A stretch of 64,000 bases of DNA from Histidinibacterium aquaticum (GCF_008710275.1 NZ_VYQE01000003.1:589041-653040), one strand, 5' to 3'; positions 52,855-62,958 are shown, numbered from the stretch's first letter. A program made the numbers and translations. Notes: generated by a model from the sequence alone, not told the origin.

Positions 52855-54639
52855 CGCGGAAATGAACGCTTCCTGCGGAATCTCCACCTTCCCGAACTGG
52901 CGCATCTTCTTCTTGCCCGCCTTCTGCTTGTCGAGAAGCTTGCGCTTCCGGCTGGCGTCGCCGCCGTAGCACTTGGCGGTGACGTCCTTGCGCAGGGCCG
53001 AGAGGGTCTCGCGGGCGATGACCTTGCCGCCGATGGCCGCCTGGATCGGGATCTTGAACATGTGGCGCGGGATCAGGTCCTTGAGCTTCTCGCACATGGC
53101 CCGGCCGCGCTGTTCGGCGCGGTCGCGGTGGACCATCATCGAGAGCGCGTCCACCGGCTCGTCGTTTACCAGGACCTGCATCTTCACGAGGTTGTCCTCG
53201 CGGTAGCCGATCATCTGATAGTCGAAGCTCGCGTAACCCTTCGTTACCGATTTCAGCCTATCGTAGAAGTCGAAGACAACTTCGTTGAGGGGAAGATCGT
53301 AGACCACCATGGGCCGGTTGCCGGCGTAGGTCAGCTCGATCTGGATGCCGCGGCGGTCCTCGCAGAGCTTGAGCACCGCGCCGAGGAACTCGTCGGGCAC
53401 AAGGATCGTCGCCTTGATCCGCGGCTCCTCCACGTGGCCGACGTAGGTCGGGTCGGGCATGTCGGCGGGGTTGTGCAGCTCCTTCATCTCGCCGTCCTTC
53501 ATGTAGAGGTGATAGACGACGGAGGGGGCCGTGGTGATGAGCTCGATGTTGTACTCGCGCTCGATCCGGTCGCGGATCACCTCGAGGTGCAGCAAACCCA
53601 GGAAGCCGCAGCGGAAACCGAAGCCCAGCGCGGCGGAGGTCTCCATCTCGTAGGTGAAGGAGGCGTCGTTCAGGGCGAGCTTCTCGATGGCGTCGCGCAG
53701 GTCCTCGAACTCGGAGCTGTCGACCGGGAAGAGGCCGCAGAAGACGACCGGGATCGAGGGCTTGAAGCCGGGGAGCGGCTTGTCCGTGCCCTTCTTCTCG
53801 GTGGTGATCGTGTCGCCCACGCGGGTGTCGCGGACCTGCTTGATCGAGGCGGTGAGAAAGCCGATCTCGCCGGGGCCCAGCTCCTCCACGTCCTGCATGG
53901 CGGGGCGGTAGACGCCGACGCGGTCGACCTCGTAGGTGCCGCCGGTCTTCATCATGCGGATGCGCTGGCCCTTCTTGAGGGTGCCGTCGATGATCCGGAC
54001 GATGACGACCACGCCGAGGTAGGGGTCGTACTTGGAGTCGACCAGCATCGCCTTGAGCGGCGCGTCGGCCGCCCCGCCCTGCGGCGGCGGCAGGCGCTGG
54101 ACGATGGCCTCCAGAACGTCGGGGATGCCGACGCCGGTCTTGGCCGAGATCATGCAGGCGTCGTGGGCCTCGATGCCGATGACGTCCTCGATCTGCTCGA
54201 TGATCCGCTCGGGCTCGGCGGCGGGCAGGTCGATCTTGTTGAGCACCGGCACGATTTCGTGGTCGGCCTCGATCGCGGTATAGACGTTGGCGAGCGTCTG
54301 CGCCTCGACCCCCTGCGTCGCGTCCACCACGAGGAGCGAGCCCTCGACCGCCTGCATCGAGCGGCTCACCTCGTAGGCGAAGTCCACGTGGCCGGGCGTG
54401 TCGATCAGGTTGAGAACGTAGGTGTGGCCGTCCTTGGCGGGGTAGTCGATGCGGACGGTGTTGGCCTTGATGGTGATGCCGCGCTCGCGCTCGATGTCCA
54501 TCGCGTCGAGGATCTGGTCCTTCATGTCGCGCTCGGCCACCGTCCCGGTGAGCTGGATCAGCCGGTCGGCGAGCGTCGACTTGCCGTGGTCGATATGCGC
54601 CACGATGGAGAAGTTGCGGATGTAGGCGAGCTCGGTCAT
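52837..54639 (-). CDS. lepA: Elongation factor 4 (LepA)
   Basis: A 600-residue translational GTPase. G1 is [12 protein letters not shown], followed by G2/G3 RERGITIK and [11 protein letters not shown]4 LNKIDLP, and the LepA-specific C-terminal domain with [47 protein letters not shown]. The ATG at 54639 ([15 protein letters not shown]) is secure. The last five codons form one arm of the inverted repeat that has the stop in its loop. Confidence 0.97.
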   Translation of the reverse strand: MTELAYIRNFSIVAHIDHGKSTLADRLIQLTGTVAERDMKDQILDAMDIERERGITIKANTVRIDYPAKDGHTYVLNLIDTPGHVDFAYEVSRSMQAVEGSLLVVDATQGVEAQTLANVYTAIEADHEIVPVLNKIDLPAAEPERIIEQIEDVIGIEAHDACMISAKTGVGIPDVLEAIVQRLPPPQGGAADAPLKAMLVDSKYDPYLGVVVIVRIIDGTLKKGQRIRMMKTGGTYEVDRVGVYRPAMQDVEELGPGEIGFLTASIKQVRDTRVGDTITTEKKGTDKPLPGFKPSIPVVFCGLFPVDSSEFEDLRDAIEKLALNDASFTYEMETSAALGFGFRCGFLGLLHLEVIRDRIEREYNIELITTAPSVVYHLYMKDGEMKELHNPADMPDPTYVGHVEEPRIKATILVPDEFLGAVLKLCEDRRGIQIELTYAGNRPMVVYDLPLNEVVFDFYDRLKSVTKGYASFDYQMIGYREDNLVKMQVLVNDEPVDALSMMVHRDRAEQRGRAMCEKLKDLIPRHMFKIPIQAAIGGKVIARETLSALRKDVTAKCYGGDASRKRKLLDKQKAGKKKMRQFGKVEIPQEAFISALKMDG

Positions 54640-54733
54640 GCGGGGGTCCCTTCGGGGTTCGGCCTCACATATCGGAATTGGCGGCGGATTCCAGTAGGCG
54701 CGGGGCCGTGCCGCAGCGAGGCGCCCTCCCCGC

Positions 54734-55084
54734 CTAGCGCGCGCAGTCGGTGCAGCGGACCGCGCAGGGGTCGAGGTCGAGCCGCCGCCAGCCGATGAAG
54801 TCGCCGCAGTCCTCGCAGAAGCCGAACTCGCCCTCCTCGATCCGCTCCACCGCCGCGGCGATGGCGCGCAGCCGCCCGGAGCGCCGGGCCTCCTGCGCCT
54901 GGGCCATGGCCTGGTTCTGCAGCGCGTCCTGCCGCGAGAGACGGCCCACGGACTGCTGGTCGAGCTCGACCGGCCGCCGGCTCTCGCCGCTGGCGGCGGA
55001 GCTCTCGGCGATCTCCTCCCGCTCCGCCTCCAGCCGCGGGCGATAGCGCTCCGCTAGCTCCGTCTCCGAGGGGTCCTCTGCCAT
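54734..55084 (-). CDS. DksA/TraR-type zinc-finger protein
   Basis: A 116-residue protein with a coiled-coil-like N-terminal half (residues 10-85, rich in Ala/Glu/Arg) and a C4 zinc finger Cys90-x2-Cys93-x17-Cys111-x2-Cys114 ([20 protein letters not shown]). The coiled-coil tip lacks the DDxxA motif of classic DksA, so it may bind RNA polymerase's secondary channel without full DksA activity. Start ATG 55084 is preferred over 55096. It is upstream of lepA, 94 bases apart, same strand. Confidence 0.88.
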   Translation of the reverse strand: MAEDPSETELAERYRPRLEAEREEIAESSAASGESRRPVELDQQSVGRLSRQDALQNQAMAQAQEARRSGRLRAIAAAVERIEEGEFGFCEDCGDFIGWRRLDLDPCAVRCTDCAR

Positions 55085-55231
55085 GCCCCGAGGCAAGCAG
55101 GACGGCCGGCCCTTGGCAAGAGCGTCTCACACGCAGGCCACACGGCCGCGCGAGAGCCCCGCCGCGCCCCGTTGCCGCCCGTAGCCGCCTCGCATAGGGT
55201 ACGGCGGCAGGACCCGAGGGGAGCGGCTGGC

Positions 55232-56773
55232 ATGAGCAAGGCACTGATCACCGGCGCGATTCTGGCGGCCTTCGCCGCCACCGCCCAGGCACAGACCGTC
55301 GAGACCAAGCAATACGACGATGGCGGGATCTACGAGGGCACTTTCCTCAACGGACGCCAGCACGGCCAGGGCACCTATCGGCTGCCGAACGGCTACGAAT
55401 ACACCGGCCAGTGGTTCGAAGGCGAGATCCGCGGCGAGGGCACGGCCCACTTCCCGAACGGCTCGGTCTACGAGGGCGAGTTCGCCGCCGGAAAGCCCGA
55501 GGGCGTGGGGACCATCAGCTTCCCCGACGGCCGCGTCTTCGAAGGCGAATGGGAAGACGGCAAGCTCATGGGCCAGGGCCTCGGGCGCTACGCCAACGGC
55601 GTGGTCTACGAGGGCGAATTCCGCAATGGCATGCCTCACGGCCGCGGCCGCATGGAGGGGCCCGACGGCTACGTCTACGAGGGCGAGTGGGTCAACGGCG
55701 TCAAGGAGGGCACCGGCACCATCACCTTCCCGGACGGCGGCGTCTACGAGGGAGAGCTGGTCGCCGGCCAGCGCGAGGGCCAGGGCACCTACACCCTGCC
55801 CAACGGCATCGTCTACGAAGGCGAGTGGCAGGACGGCCAGATCGAGGGCGAGGGTCGCCTGACCCAGCCCTCGGGCGACATCTACGAGGGCCAGCTCTCG
55901 GCCGGCAAGCGCCAGGGCCAGGGCACGGTCACCTACGCCAACGGCGACGTCTACCAGGGCGGTTTCGAGGACGACATGCGCCACGGCGAGGGGACCTTCA
56001 CCGGCGCCGACGGCTACACCTACGTCGGCGACTGGGTCGAGGGCGAGATGGAGGGCGAGGGCCGCGTCACCTACCCTGACGGCTCGGTCTACCAGGGCCC
56101 CTTCCTCGACGACCTGCCCGACACCCGCTGCCCCGGGAGCGTCGAGGGCGAGGTCACCCAGGGCGAGGAGGCCGAGGCCCCCGAGCACTGCGGCACCGGC
56201 GAGATCACCTATGCCGACGGCTCGGGCTACGAGGGCGAGTGGGTCGCCGGCGTGATCGAGGGCGAGGGCGTCGCCACCTATGCCAACGGGCTGGTCTACG
56301 AGGGCGAGTTCCGCGACGCCGAGAACCACGGCGTCGGCACCATGACCTACGCCGACGGCTATACCTACGAGGGCGAATGGTCCGAGGGCCAGCGCGAGGG
56401 CCAGGGCGTCGCCACCTACGCCGACGGCACAGTCTACGAGGGCGGCTTCCAGGACGGCCAGCGTCACGGAGAGGGCCGGATCGAGATGCCCGACGGCTTC
56501 GTCTACGAGGGCGAGTGGCAGATGGGCGAGATCGAGGGCCAGGGCACCGCGACCTACGTCAGCGGCGACGTCTACGAGGGCCAGTTCGTCGGCGGTCGCC
56601 CCCAGGGCGAGGGCACACTGCGCTACGCCTCCGGAGAGGTCGCCTCGGGCACCTGGTCCGACGGCGAGCTGGTGGAGCCCTCCGCGAGTTCCGAGGCGGT
56701 CGAGGGCACGCCGGAGACCGAGATGCCCGACGACTCGCAGCCCGCCCCCGAGGGCGACGCCGCCGAGGAGTGA
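55232..56773 (+). CDS. Exported MORN-repeat protein
   Basis: A 513-residue protein with a signal peptide (MSKALITGAILAAFAATAQAQ). Residues 32-468 consist of 18 MORN units of 23 residues (consensus VYEGEW.DG..EGQGT.TY.DG). The twelfth is enlarged to 46 residues by an insert with Cys300 and Cys320, probably a disulfide. A partial unit and an acidic Glu/Pro-rich tail follow. All units keep register, so the count is exact. Exported MORN proteins are of unknown function; a lipid or polysaccharide interaction has been suggested for eukaryotic MORN repeats. ATG 55232 has GGGGAG upstream. Confidence 0.9.
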   Translation: MSKALITGAILAAFAATAQAQTVETKQYDDGGIYEGTFLNGRQHGQGTYRLPNGYEYTGQWFEGEIRGEGTAHFPNGSVYEGEFAAGKPEGVGTISFPDGRVFEGEWEDGKLMGQGLGRYANGVVYEGEFRNGMPHGRGRMEGPDGYVYEGEWVNGVKEGTGTITFPDGGVYEGELVAGQREGQGTYTLPNGIVYEGEWQDGQIEGEGRLTQPSGDIYEGQLSAGKRQGQGTVTYANGDVYQGGFEDDMRHGEGTFTGADGYTYVGDWVEGEMEGEGRVTYPDGSVYQGPFLDDLPDTRCPGSVEGEVTQGEEAEAPEHCGTGEITYADGSGYEGEWVAGVIEGEGVATYANGLVYEGEFRDAENHGVGTMTYADGYTYEGEWSEGQREGQGVATYADGTVYEGGFQDGQRHGEGRIEMPDGFVYEGEWQMGEIEGQGTATYVSGDVYEGQFVGGRPQGEGTLRYASGEVASGTWSDGELVEPSASSEAVEGTPETEMPDDSQPAPEGDAAEE

Positions 56774-56780
56774 GGCGCAC

Positions 56781-57197
56781 GTGATCTGGCCCGCCGCCGA
56801 GACGCGCCACCTCGCCCTGCGCCTCGCGCCGGGCGAGGACCTGCGCACCGCGCTCGAACACCGCATGGCCGAGAGCGGCGCGACCGCCGGCGTCGTGCTC
56901 GCCGCCGTCGGCAGCCTCACCCGCGCCAGCCTGCGTTTCGCCGGACGCGACGATGCGGCGGAGGTCGCCGGCCCGCTCGAGATCCTCTCGCTGTCGGGCA
57001 CGCTCTCGCCCGACGGCCCGCATCTGCACCTCTCCGTCGCCGACGGAACAGGCGCCATGCGCGGCGGCCACCTGCTGCCGGGCTGCGAGATCCGCACCAC
57101 CGCCGAGATCGTGCTGGGCCTCACCTCCGCCGTCCGCTTCGCCCGCCGTCTGGACCCGGCCACCGGATACCCCGAGCTTCAGGTCCTGGCGCCGTGA
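56781..57197 (+). CDS. PPC/DUF296-domain protein
   Basis: A 138-residue protein with a single PPC (DUF296) domain: HLALRLAPGEDLRTALEHRMAESGATAGVVLAAVGSLTRASLRFA, then LSGTLSPDGPHLHLSVADGTGAMRGGHLLPGC. In plants the domain accompanies AT-hooks; bacterial members are stand-alone trimers of unknown function. It begins at GTG 56781, seven bases after the MORN stop, and its stop overlaps meaB (GTGA). Confidence 0.88.
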   Translation: MIWPAAETRHLALRLAPGEDLRTALEHRMAESGATAGVVLAAVGSLTRASLRFAGRDDAAEVAGPLEILSLSGTLSPDGPHLHLSVADGTGAMRGGHLLPGCEIRTTAEIVLGLTSAVRFARRLDPATGYPELQVLAP

Positions 57198-58183
57198 GCC
57201 CCGAGGACCTGGCCGACCGCCTGCAGTCCGGCGACAGGCGTGCCCTCGCCCGCGCCATCACCCTCGTCGAGAGCGCCCGCCCCGATCACCGCGCCCGGGC
57301 CCTGGCCCTGCTCGAGGCCCTGCCCAAGGAGAACGAGACCCTCCGCATCGGCCTCTCCGGCACGCCCGGCGTGGGCAAGTCCACCTTCATCGAGAGCTTC
57401 GGCCTGATGCTCACGGGCGCGGGCCATCGCGTCGCCGTCCTCGCGGTCGATCCCTCCTCCGCCCGGTCCGGGGGCTCGATCCTCGGCGACAAGACCCGGA
57501 TGGAGCGGCTCTCGCGCGATCCCCACGCCTTCATCCGCCCCTCCCCGGCGCAGTCGGAACTCGGCGGCGTCGCCCGCCGCACGCGGGAGGCCGCCACCCT
57601 CTGCGCGGCGGCCGGCTACGACGTCGTGCTGATCGAGACCGTCGGCGTCGGCCAGTCCGAGGTGGCCGTCGCCCACATGACCGACCTCTTCTGCCTGCTC
57701 ATCGCCCCGGCGGGCGGCGACGAACTGCAGGGCGTCAAGCGCGGCATCATGGAGATCGCCGACCTCGTGCTGGTCAACAAGGCCGACGGCGCGCTCGCCG
57801 CCCAGGCCGAACGCACCTGCGCGGACTACGCCGGCGCCCTGCGCCTCCTGCGCCGCAGGCCGCAGGACCCGGAGGGCGTGCCCAAGGCCCTCACCCTCTC
57901 CGCCACCGAGGGCACCGGCCTCGACCGCGCCTGGTCCGAGATGACGGCCCTCGCCGAGTGGCGCCGCGCCGAGGGCTGGCGCGACCGGCGCCGCGCCGAC
58001 CAGGCCGTCCACTGGTTCGAGGACGAGGTGCGCCACGCCCTCCTCCGCCGCCTCTCGCAGGAGCCGGTCAAGGGTGCCATGACCGACCTCGCCGCCCGGG
58101 TCGCCTCCGGGGAAATCGCCCCCGCCACGGCCGCGCAGGAGCTTCTCGACCACTGGCTGGGCGGCGCACCGCCGGATCGCTGA
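57194..58183 (+). CDS. meaB: Methylmalonyl-CoA mutase-associated GTPase MeaB
   Basis: A 329-residue G3E-family GTPase that loads and protects cobalamin in methylmalonyl-CoA mutase. Walker A is GLSGTPGVGKSTFIES (G56-S63). VAVLAVDPSSARSGGSILGDKTRM is the base-specific MeaB/ArgK block, DVVLIETVGVGQSEVAVA the switch region and LVNKADG the guanine site. It starts at GTG 57194 inside the PPC-gene overlap. No mutase gene is in the window, so meaB is separated from its partner, although prpE is 9 kb away. Confidence 0.94.
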   Translation: MSPEDLADRLQSGDRRALARAITLVESARPDHRARALALLEALPKENETLRIGLSGTPGVGKSTFIESFGLMLTGAGHRVAVLAVDPSSARSGGSILGDKTRMERLSRDPHAFIRPSPAQSELGGVARRTREAATLCAAAGYDVVLIETVGVGQSEVAVAHMTDLFCLLIAPAGGDELQGVKRGIMEIADLVLVNKADGALAAQAERTCADYAGALRLLRRRPQDPEGVPKALTLSATEGTGLDRAWSEMTALAEWRRAEGWRDRRRADQAVHWFEDEVRHALLRRLSQEPVKGAMTDLAARVASGEIAPATAAQELLDHWLGGAPPDR

Positions 58184-58200
58184 GCCGGCCCTTCATCTAG

Positions 58201-58259
58201 CCCCAAATACCCTCGGGGGAGTCCGCGGCCCCGCCGCGGACGGGGGCAGCGCCCCCTCC
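58201..58259. repeat. Two-hairpin intergenic palindromic repeat, copy B
   Basis: Begins CCCCAAATACCCTCGGGGGA, then GTCCGCGGC-CCC-GCCGCGGAC (58221-58241, perfect 9-bp stem), then GGGGGC-AGC-GCCCCC (58242-58256) and TCC. Same order, spacing and cores as copy A at 8013-8065. It lies in the 274-base gap between meaB and rpmB. Confidence 0.75.
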
Positions 58260-58457
58260 GACGCAGGCCTCCGGGCGCGAGGCCCGGCGGGACGGCGGGC
58301 GGGGCGATGCCGCAGGCGAGCGCCGGGCCGCCGCCCCCTTGACCCCGCGCGCCGTTCCGCCTAAGAGCCGCGGACCAGATTCCGGCGCCGCCCCTCCGGC
58401 GGCGCTTCGCTATTGGCGGGCCCGTCCCCGCCCGAGAACCAGATGAGGACAAGGACC

Positions 58458-58742
58458 ATGTCGCGCCGCTGCGAACTGACCGGAAAAGGGCCGATGTCTG
58501 GCATGAATGTCAGCCACGCCAACAACAAGACCAAGCGCCGTTTCCTGCCCAACCTGCAGGACGTGACGCTGATCTCCGATTCTCTGGGTCGCTCCTTCAA
58601 GTTCCGCGTTTCCAGCCACGCGCTGCGGACCGTGGATCACCGGGGCGGGCTCGATGCCTTCCTGGCGCGCGCCAAGGACGAGGATCTGTCGCCCGCCGCG
58701 CTCAAGGTGAAGAAGGAAGTGGCCAAGGCCGCCTCCGCCTGA
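58458..58742 (+). CDS. rpmB: 50S ribosomal protein L28
   Basis: A 94-residue large-subunit protein. [34 protein letters not shown] is typical; the conserved Cys is the single zinc-like residue of alphaproteobacterial L28. The start ATG 58458 follows AAGGACC; in-frame upstream ATGs would add 15 residues. It is monocistronic with its own terminator. Confidence 0.97.
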   Translation: MSRRCELTGKGPMSGMNVSHANNKTKRRFLPNLQDVTLISDSLGRSFKFRVSSHALRTVDHRGGLDAFLARAKDEDLSPAALKVKKEVAKAASA

Positions 58743-58767
58743 GCCAGGCCCGCGACACGCCGACCCC

Positions 58768-58795
58768 AGGCCCGGACCGCGTCCGGGCCTTTCGT
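58768..58795 (+). terminator. Rho-independent terminator of rpmB
   Basis: AGGCCCGGAC and GTCCGGGCCT form a perfect 10-bp stem with loop CGC, followed by TTTCGTCGTTT (short U-rich tract). Confidence 0.85.
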
Positions 58796-58891
58796 CGTTT
58801 GACGGGCGGTCTCCCGCCTGCGGCACCGGGTCCGCTTGCGCCTGAACGGGGTCGCGCACAAATGCGTCCCGAACCAACGGAGTCCGTTCCC

Positions 58892-59299
58892 ATGCGCCTC
58901 GCCCCTGCCCTCCTCGCCTGCCTCGTTGCCCTGCCCGCCGCCGCGGAGATCGAGATCACCGATCCCGTCGCGCGGTCGTCCAGCCCGATGGCCGCCGCGG
59001 CCTACATGACGATCACCAACACGGGCGAGACCGGCGACCGGCTCCTCGGCGTGCGCACCGTTGCGGCCGAGCGCGCGGAATTCCACAGCACCGAGATGGT
59101 GGACGACGTGATGCGGATGCGGCCGATCGAGGGCGGCATCGACCTGCCTCCCGGCGCCTCCGTCACCTTCGAGCGCGGCGGCGACCACGTCATGCTCATG
59201 GGCCTGGCGGAGGGCTTCGGCGAGGACGGTGCGGTCCCGCTGACCCTCAGCTTCGAGACCGCCGGCGACCTCGAGGTCGAGGCCCTGCTGCAGGACTGA
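58892..59299 (+). CDS. PCuAC-type periplasmic copper chaperone
   Basis: A 135-residue protein with a signal peptide (residues 1-18, ending PAAA) and the PCuAC copper motif: His65, Met76, His99 and Met101 (FHSTEM... and GGDHVMLMGL), in the H-x10-M-x(~22)-H-x-M pattern. These proteins deliver Cu(I) to cytochrome c oxidase CuA. ATG 58892 has GGAG nine bases upstream; an in-frame ATG at 58862 is less likely. There are no oxidase genes next to it. Confidence 0.9.
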   Translation: MRLAPALLACLVALPAAAEIEITDPVARSSSPMAAAAYMTITNTGETGDRLLGVRTVAAERAEFHSTEMVDDVMRMRPIEGGIDLPPGASVTFERGGDHVMLMGLAEGFGEDGAVPLTLSFETAGDLEVEALLQD

Positions 59300-59450
59300 C
59301 CGGATCGGGGCGGGTCCCGCGGCTTGCCCCTTTTCAACCACACCGATTCGCGCTAAAGGCGCGGCTTCTGCGGGCGGCCCGGCCGTCCGTCTTCGAAAAG
59401 CGGGCCCCGACCGGACGACGGGGTGCGGGAATTAGAAAGGAGGCCCTAAC

Positions 59451-60137
59451 ATGGCCAATGAAGTCCCCGATCTCGTTGCGGAAAAGCGCGAGCGCACCGG
59501 CAAGGGCGGCGCCCGCCAGGCACGCCGGAACAACAAGGTGCCCGGCATCGTCTACGGCGGCGAGAAGGACCCCCTTCCGATCCAGCTCGATTTCGACAGC
59601 CTGCTGACCCGCCTCAAGCGCGGCCGCTTCCTGTCGACCCTCTACAACCTCAAGGTCGAGGGTGAAGAGGACGTGCGGGTCATCTGCCGCAACGTGCAGC
59701 GCGACGTCGTGCGCGACCTGCCGGCCCACGTGGACTTCCTGCGCCTGCGCCGGGCCACCAAGATCAACCTCTTCATCCCGGTCGAGTTCATCAACCACGA
59801 AGAGGCTCCCGGCCTGAAGCGCGGCGGCGTGCTGAACGCGGTCCGCCCCGAGGTCGAGCTTATCGTGACTGCCGGCGATATTCCGGAGAAGGTCGTCGTC
59901 GACCTCAAGGGCATGGACATCGGCGACACCGCGACGATCTCCATGGTCGACCTGCCGCAGGGCAGCAAGCCGACCATCGACCGTGACTTCGTCATCGCCA
60001 ACATCTCCGCTCCCTCCGGCCTGCGCGCCGAGGACTCCGAGCAGGAAGGCGACGAGGGCGACGGTCACGAGCCCGCGGCGGACGAGGTCCCCGCGACCGA
60101 CGTCGTCCAGTCCGAAGAGGAATCGGCCCAGAGCTGA
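59451..60137 (+). CDS. rplY: 50S ribosomal protein L25 (CTC form)
   Basis: A 228-residue 5S rRNA-binding protein with the general-stress (CTC) C-terminal extension. The N-terminal L25 domain includes [27 protein letters not shown], and the second beta domain follows. A long acidic tail ([19 protein letters not shown]) ends the protein. AAAGGAGG precedes the ATG. It is followed by pth, a common pairing. Confidence 0.96.
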   Translation: MANEVPDLVAEKRERTGKGGARQARRNNKVPGIVYGGEKDPLPIQLDFDSLLTRLKRGRFLSTLYNLKVEGEEDVRVICRNVQRDVVRDLPAHVDFLRLRRATKINLFIPVEFINHEEAPGLKRGGVLNAVRPEVELIVTAGDIPEKVVVDLKGMDIGDTATISMVDLPQGSKPTIDRDFVIANISAPSGLRAEDSEQEGDEGDGHEPAADEVPATDVVQSEEESAQS

Positions 60138-60162
60138 TCCCCGCGCCGAACCGGCATCCGAG

Positions 60163-60192
60163 AGCGGGCTCCCCCGGGGGCCCGCTTTTTTC
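60163..60192 (+). terminator. Rho-independent terminator of rplY
   Basis: AGCGGGC and GCCCGCT form the base of the stem, extended by CCCCCGGGGG in the centre, followed by TTTTTTCTTT. Confidence 0.92.
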
Positions 60193-60275
60193 TTTGGGCG
60201 AGCGCGGCTCGCCGCGGGGACCCGCCCGGCCGGTTTTTCGTTTCGAACCCGACCGCAAGCGGCTAGGACTACGCC

Positions 60276-60992
60276 ATGAGACTCTTCGTCGGACTGGGCA
60301 ACCCGGGCGCCAAGTACGCGCGCAACCGCCACAACATCGGCTTCATGGCCGTGGACCGCATCGCGGAGGATCACGGCTTCGCCCCCTTCCGCCAGAAGTT
60401 CCAGGGCGAGATTTCCGAGGGCCGCCTTGGCTCCGAGAAGGTCGCGCTGCTCAAGCCCATGACCTTCATGAACCTCTCCGGCCAGTCGGTCGGCGAGGCC
60501 ATGCGCTTCTTCAAGCTGGAGAGCACCGACATCACCGTGTTCCACGACGAGATCGACCTCGCGCCCGGCAAGGTCCGGGTGAAGGCCGGCGGCGGCCACG
60601 CGGGCCATAACGGGCTGCGCTCGATCCACCAGCACATCGGGCCGCACTACGACCGGGTCCGCCTCGGCGTCGGCCATCCCGGCCGCAAGGAGGCGGTGCC
60701 GGGCTACGTGCTGCACGACTTCGGCAAGGCCGACGATGAGTGGCTTGACGACGTGCTTCGCGGCGTCTCCGACGGCGCGCCCGACCTCGCGGAGGGCCAC
60801 GGCGACCGGTTCCAGAACGCCGTCGCGCGGCGGACCGCGCCGGCCCGCGCCTCCACCGGCACGAAGAAGCCCGACCCGCCGCCGGAGGAGCCCTCGCGAA
60901 TAGCCGCGGCACATGCCGAGCCCCCCAAGGCGGAAGAGCCCGAGGACGACACCCGCAGCCCCCTGCAGAAGCTCCGGGACCGCTTCCGGTGA
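60276..60992 (+). CDS. pth: Peptidyl-tRNA hydrolase
   Basis: A 238-residue enzyme recycling peptidyl-tRNA. Active-site [19 protein letters not shown] (catalytic His in RHNIG), [20 protein letters not shown] and [28 protein letters not shown] are conserved. The C-terminal 45 residues are a charged Pro/Glu/Lys tail beyond the usual 190-residue core. It overlaps the DUF2332 start by four bases. Confidence 0.97.
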   Translation: MRLFVGLGNPGAKYARNRHNIGFMAVDRIAEDHGFAPFRQKFQGEISEGRLGSEKVALLKPMTFMNLSGQSVGEAMRFFKLESTDITVFHDEIDLAPGKVRVKAGGGHAGHNGLRSIHQHIGPHYDRVRLGVGHPGRKEAVPGYVLHDFGKADDEWLDDVLRGVSDGAPDLAEGHGDRFQNAVARRTAPARASTGTKKPDPPPEEPSRIAAAHAEPPKAEEPEDDTRSPLQKLRDRFR

Positions 60993-62020
60993 GCGAGGAC
61001 CGGTTCCGCTCCGCCCTCCGTCAGCAGGCCGCCTCCTGCGCGAACCTCGGCTCGCCCTTCATGGAGCGGCTCTGCCGCCTTTTCGCCGAGCGGCTGCAGC
61101 CGGGCACCGAGCTCACCGACCGGCTCTTCGACTGGCCGGGCGAGCTCGGGCCGATGGGCGACTCCGTGCCGCTGCGCCTGACCGGCGCCATGCACGCGCA
61201 GAAGCTATCTGGCACCCCCGGCCTCGCAGAGGTCTATCCGCCGCACGAGGTCGAGGACGACGTGCTCTGGCGTGCGGTGGACCGGGTCATGCGCTCGCAT
61301 CACAAGGAACTCGGCCGGTTCATCGACCTGCCGCCGCAGACCAACGAGGTCCGTCGGTCGGCCTCGCTGATCGCCGCAGCGCATTGGCTCGGCGCGCGCT
61401 ATCCCATGCCGCTGACCCTCAGCGAGCTGGGCGCGAGCGCGGGCCTCAACCTGATGTTCGACCGCTACGGGCTGGAGACCCCCGAGGGACCGCTCGGCGC
61501 CCCCGAACCGGTGCTCACGCTCGATCCGGACTGGACGGGTCCGGTGCCGGGCGGACCTTCCCCGCGGGCCGTGGGGCGCCGTGGCGTCGACCTCAGCCCG
61601 CTCGACCCGACGAAGGACCGGCTGCGACTCCTGGCCTATCTCTGGCCGGACCAGCCGCACCGGCTGACGCTGACGGAAAAGGCAATCTCGGTTGCCGAGG
61701 CCAAGGTCGACGCGGGCGATGCCGCGGACTGGCTCGAGGCGCGGCTCGCCGAGCCGCACGAGGGCCTGCACCTCGTCTACCACACCATCGCCTGGCAATA
61801 CTTCCCGGAGGAGACCCAGCGCCGCCTGCGGGATGCGCTCGAGGCGGCCGGTTCCCGCGCCACGCCCGAGGCTCCCCTCGCCTGGTTCGGCATGGAGGCC
61901 GACGGCGAGGCGCGCGGCTCCGGCCTCACGCTGCGGCTCTGGCCCGGCGGCGAGACCCACCGCCTCGGCCGGTTCGACTTCCACGGACGCTGGATCGACT
62001 GGACCGCCGCGCCGCTTTGA
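60989..62020 (+). CDS. DUF2332 protein
   Basis: A 343-residue cytosolic protein. Family blocks are [63 protein letters not shown] and [18 protein letters not shown]. The [12 protein letters not shown] glycine-rich loop resembles the SAM-binding motif I of methyltransferases, but the function of DUF2332 is not established. It starts in a four-base overlap with pth. Confidence 0.9.
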   Translation: MSEDRFRSALRQQAASCANLGSPFMERLCRLFAERLQPGTELTDRLFDWPGELGPMGDSVPLRLTGAMHAQKLSGTPGLAEVYPPHEVEDDVLWRAVDRVMRSHHKELGRFIDLPPQTNEVRRSASLIAAAHWLGARYPMPLTLSELGASAGLNLMFDRYGLETPEGPLGAPEPVLTLDPDWTGPVPGGPSPRAVGRRGVDLSPLDPTKDRLRLLAYLWPDQPHRLTLTEKAISVAEAKVDAGDAADWLEARLAEPHEGLHLVYHTIAWQYFPEETQRRLRDALEAAGSRATPEAPLAWFGMEADGEARGSGLTLRLWPGGETHRLGRFDFHGRWIDWTAAPL

Positions 62021-62064
62021 TGCGGAGCGCCGCGGCACTAGCATCTCTGGCAAGGAGAGTGCCC

Positions 62065-62445
62065 ATGACACCAGATCCCTCGCTCAATGTCCTCGGCGAG
62101 ACGCTCGCCCCCTGCTCCATCGACCCGCTGACGGGCTTCTTCCGCAACGGCGCCTGCGACACCTGCGCCGAGGACAGCGGCAGCCACACCGTCTGCGCCA
62201 TCGTCACGGCGGAGTTCCTCGCCTTCTCCAAGTACGTCGGAAACGACCTCTCGACCCCGCGCCCGGAATTCGGCTTTGCAGGGCTCGAGCCCGGCGACCG
62301 CTGGTGCCTCTGCGCCTCGCGATTCCTGCAGGCCCACGAGGAGGGCTGCGCGCCGCGCGTGCACCTCGCCGCGACGCACCAGCGCGCGCTCGACGTCGTG
62401 CCCATGGATGTCCTGCGGGAGAACGCCCTCAACGAACTGGGCTGA
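62065..62445 (+). CDS. DUF2237 protein
   Basis: A 126-residue protein: LNVLGETLAPCSIDPLTGFFRNGACDTCAEDSGSHTVCAIVTAEFLAFSKYVGNDLSTP, then GDRWCLCASRF and APRVHLAATHQRALDVVP, all hallmarks of DUF2237 with several conserved cysteines. ATG 62065 has AAGGAGAG upstream. The function is unknown; the family fold resembles a small Cys-rich domain. Confidence 0.92.
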   Translation: MTPDPSLNVLGETLAPCSIDPLTGFFRNGACDTCAEDSGSHTVCAIVTAEFLAFSKYVGNDLSTPRPEFGFAGLEPGDRWCLCASRFLQAHEEGCAPRVHLAATHQRALDVVPMDVLRENALNELG

Positions 62446-62462
62446 CGGAGGGCCCAACGAGA

Positions 62463-62490
62463 AAGGGCCGGCGCGCATGGCACCGGCCCC
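62463..62490 (-). terminator. Terminator of the EF-hand gene
   Basis: On the minus strand GGGCCGG and CCGGCCC form a 7-bp stem with an 11-base loop, followed by TTTCTCGTT. It lies between convergent genes and may act in both directions. Confidence 0.7.
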
Positions 62491-62512
62491 TGTCTCGGAA
62501 CGGACGCGTGTC

Positions 62513-62872
62513 TTACATCGAGTCCATCGTTTCCACGCCGTTGTCCATCATCTCTTCGCCTTCCATCATGGTCGTTTCGTCCATGACGTCGTCGACCATC
62601 TCTTCGCCGGCCATCTCCTCGCCGACCATCGGCTCGGTCTGGGGCGCCATCTGGTCGACGGAGACCTCGGCCACGGTGATCGTGCCGTCGGCATCCACGT
62701 CGTAGGTATCGAGGACGCGGGCCGTGGCATTGGCACCCAGAACGGCCTGCAGCTCGGCGGTGGTCAGGGTGTTGTCACCGTCGGCGTCGATGTCGACGAA
62801 GTTGACGGTCTGGGCGGCGGCGGCGCCGGCGGTGAGCGCGGCGGCGGCGGTGAGGGCGTGAAAGAGTTTCAT
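62513..62872 (-). CDS. Exported EF-hand protein with acidic Met-rich tail
   Basis: A 119-residue protein with a signal peptide (MKLFHALTAAAALTAGAAAAQ). Two canonical calcium loops are D29-A-D-G-D-N-T-L-T-T-A-E40 and D58-V-D-A-D-G-T-I-T-V-A-E69. Residues 75-119 are an acidic tail with eleven methionines (for example EEMAGEEMVDDVMDETTMM), composition that could bind copper or calcium. AGGTTCC precedes ATG 62872. It is downstream of the LuxR-type gene on the same strand, 86 bases away. Confidence 0.87.
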   Translation of the reverse strand: MKLFHALTAAAALTAGAAAAQTVNFVDIDADGDNTLTTAELQAVLGANATARVLDTYDVDADGTITVAEVSVDQMAPQTEPMVGEEMAGEEMVDDVMDETTMMEGEEMMDNGVETMDSM

Positions 62873-62958
62873 CGGAACCTCCAATCGGTTTCCCGGGCCG
62901 GATCGCTCCGACCCTTCCCCGCGCCAATGCATGCTGCCCGGCGCGGTTCCATGAGGGG

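Noticed and set aside
55310..56640. DNA-level tandem repeat of 69 bases
   Set aside because: It is the coding sequence of the MORN units; third positions vary, so the repetition is kept at protein level.
55127..57163. 678-residue repetitive frame antisense to the MORN gene
   Set aside because: The apparent repeats (LALVD.AVG-like) are the complement of the 23-residue MORN units, not an independent protein.
57194..58183. ArgK-type arginine/ornithine transport kinase
   Set aside because: Older annotation of this GTPase family; the G3E motifs and modern evidence place it as MeaB, the cobalamin-loading GTPase.
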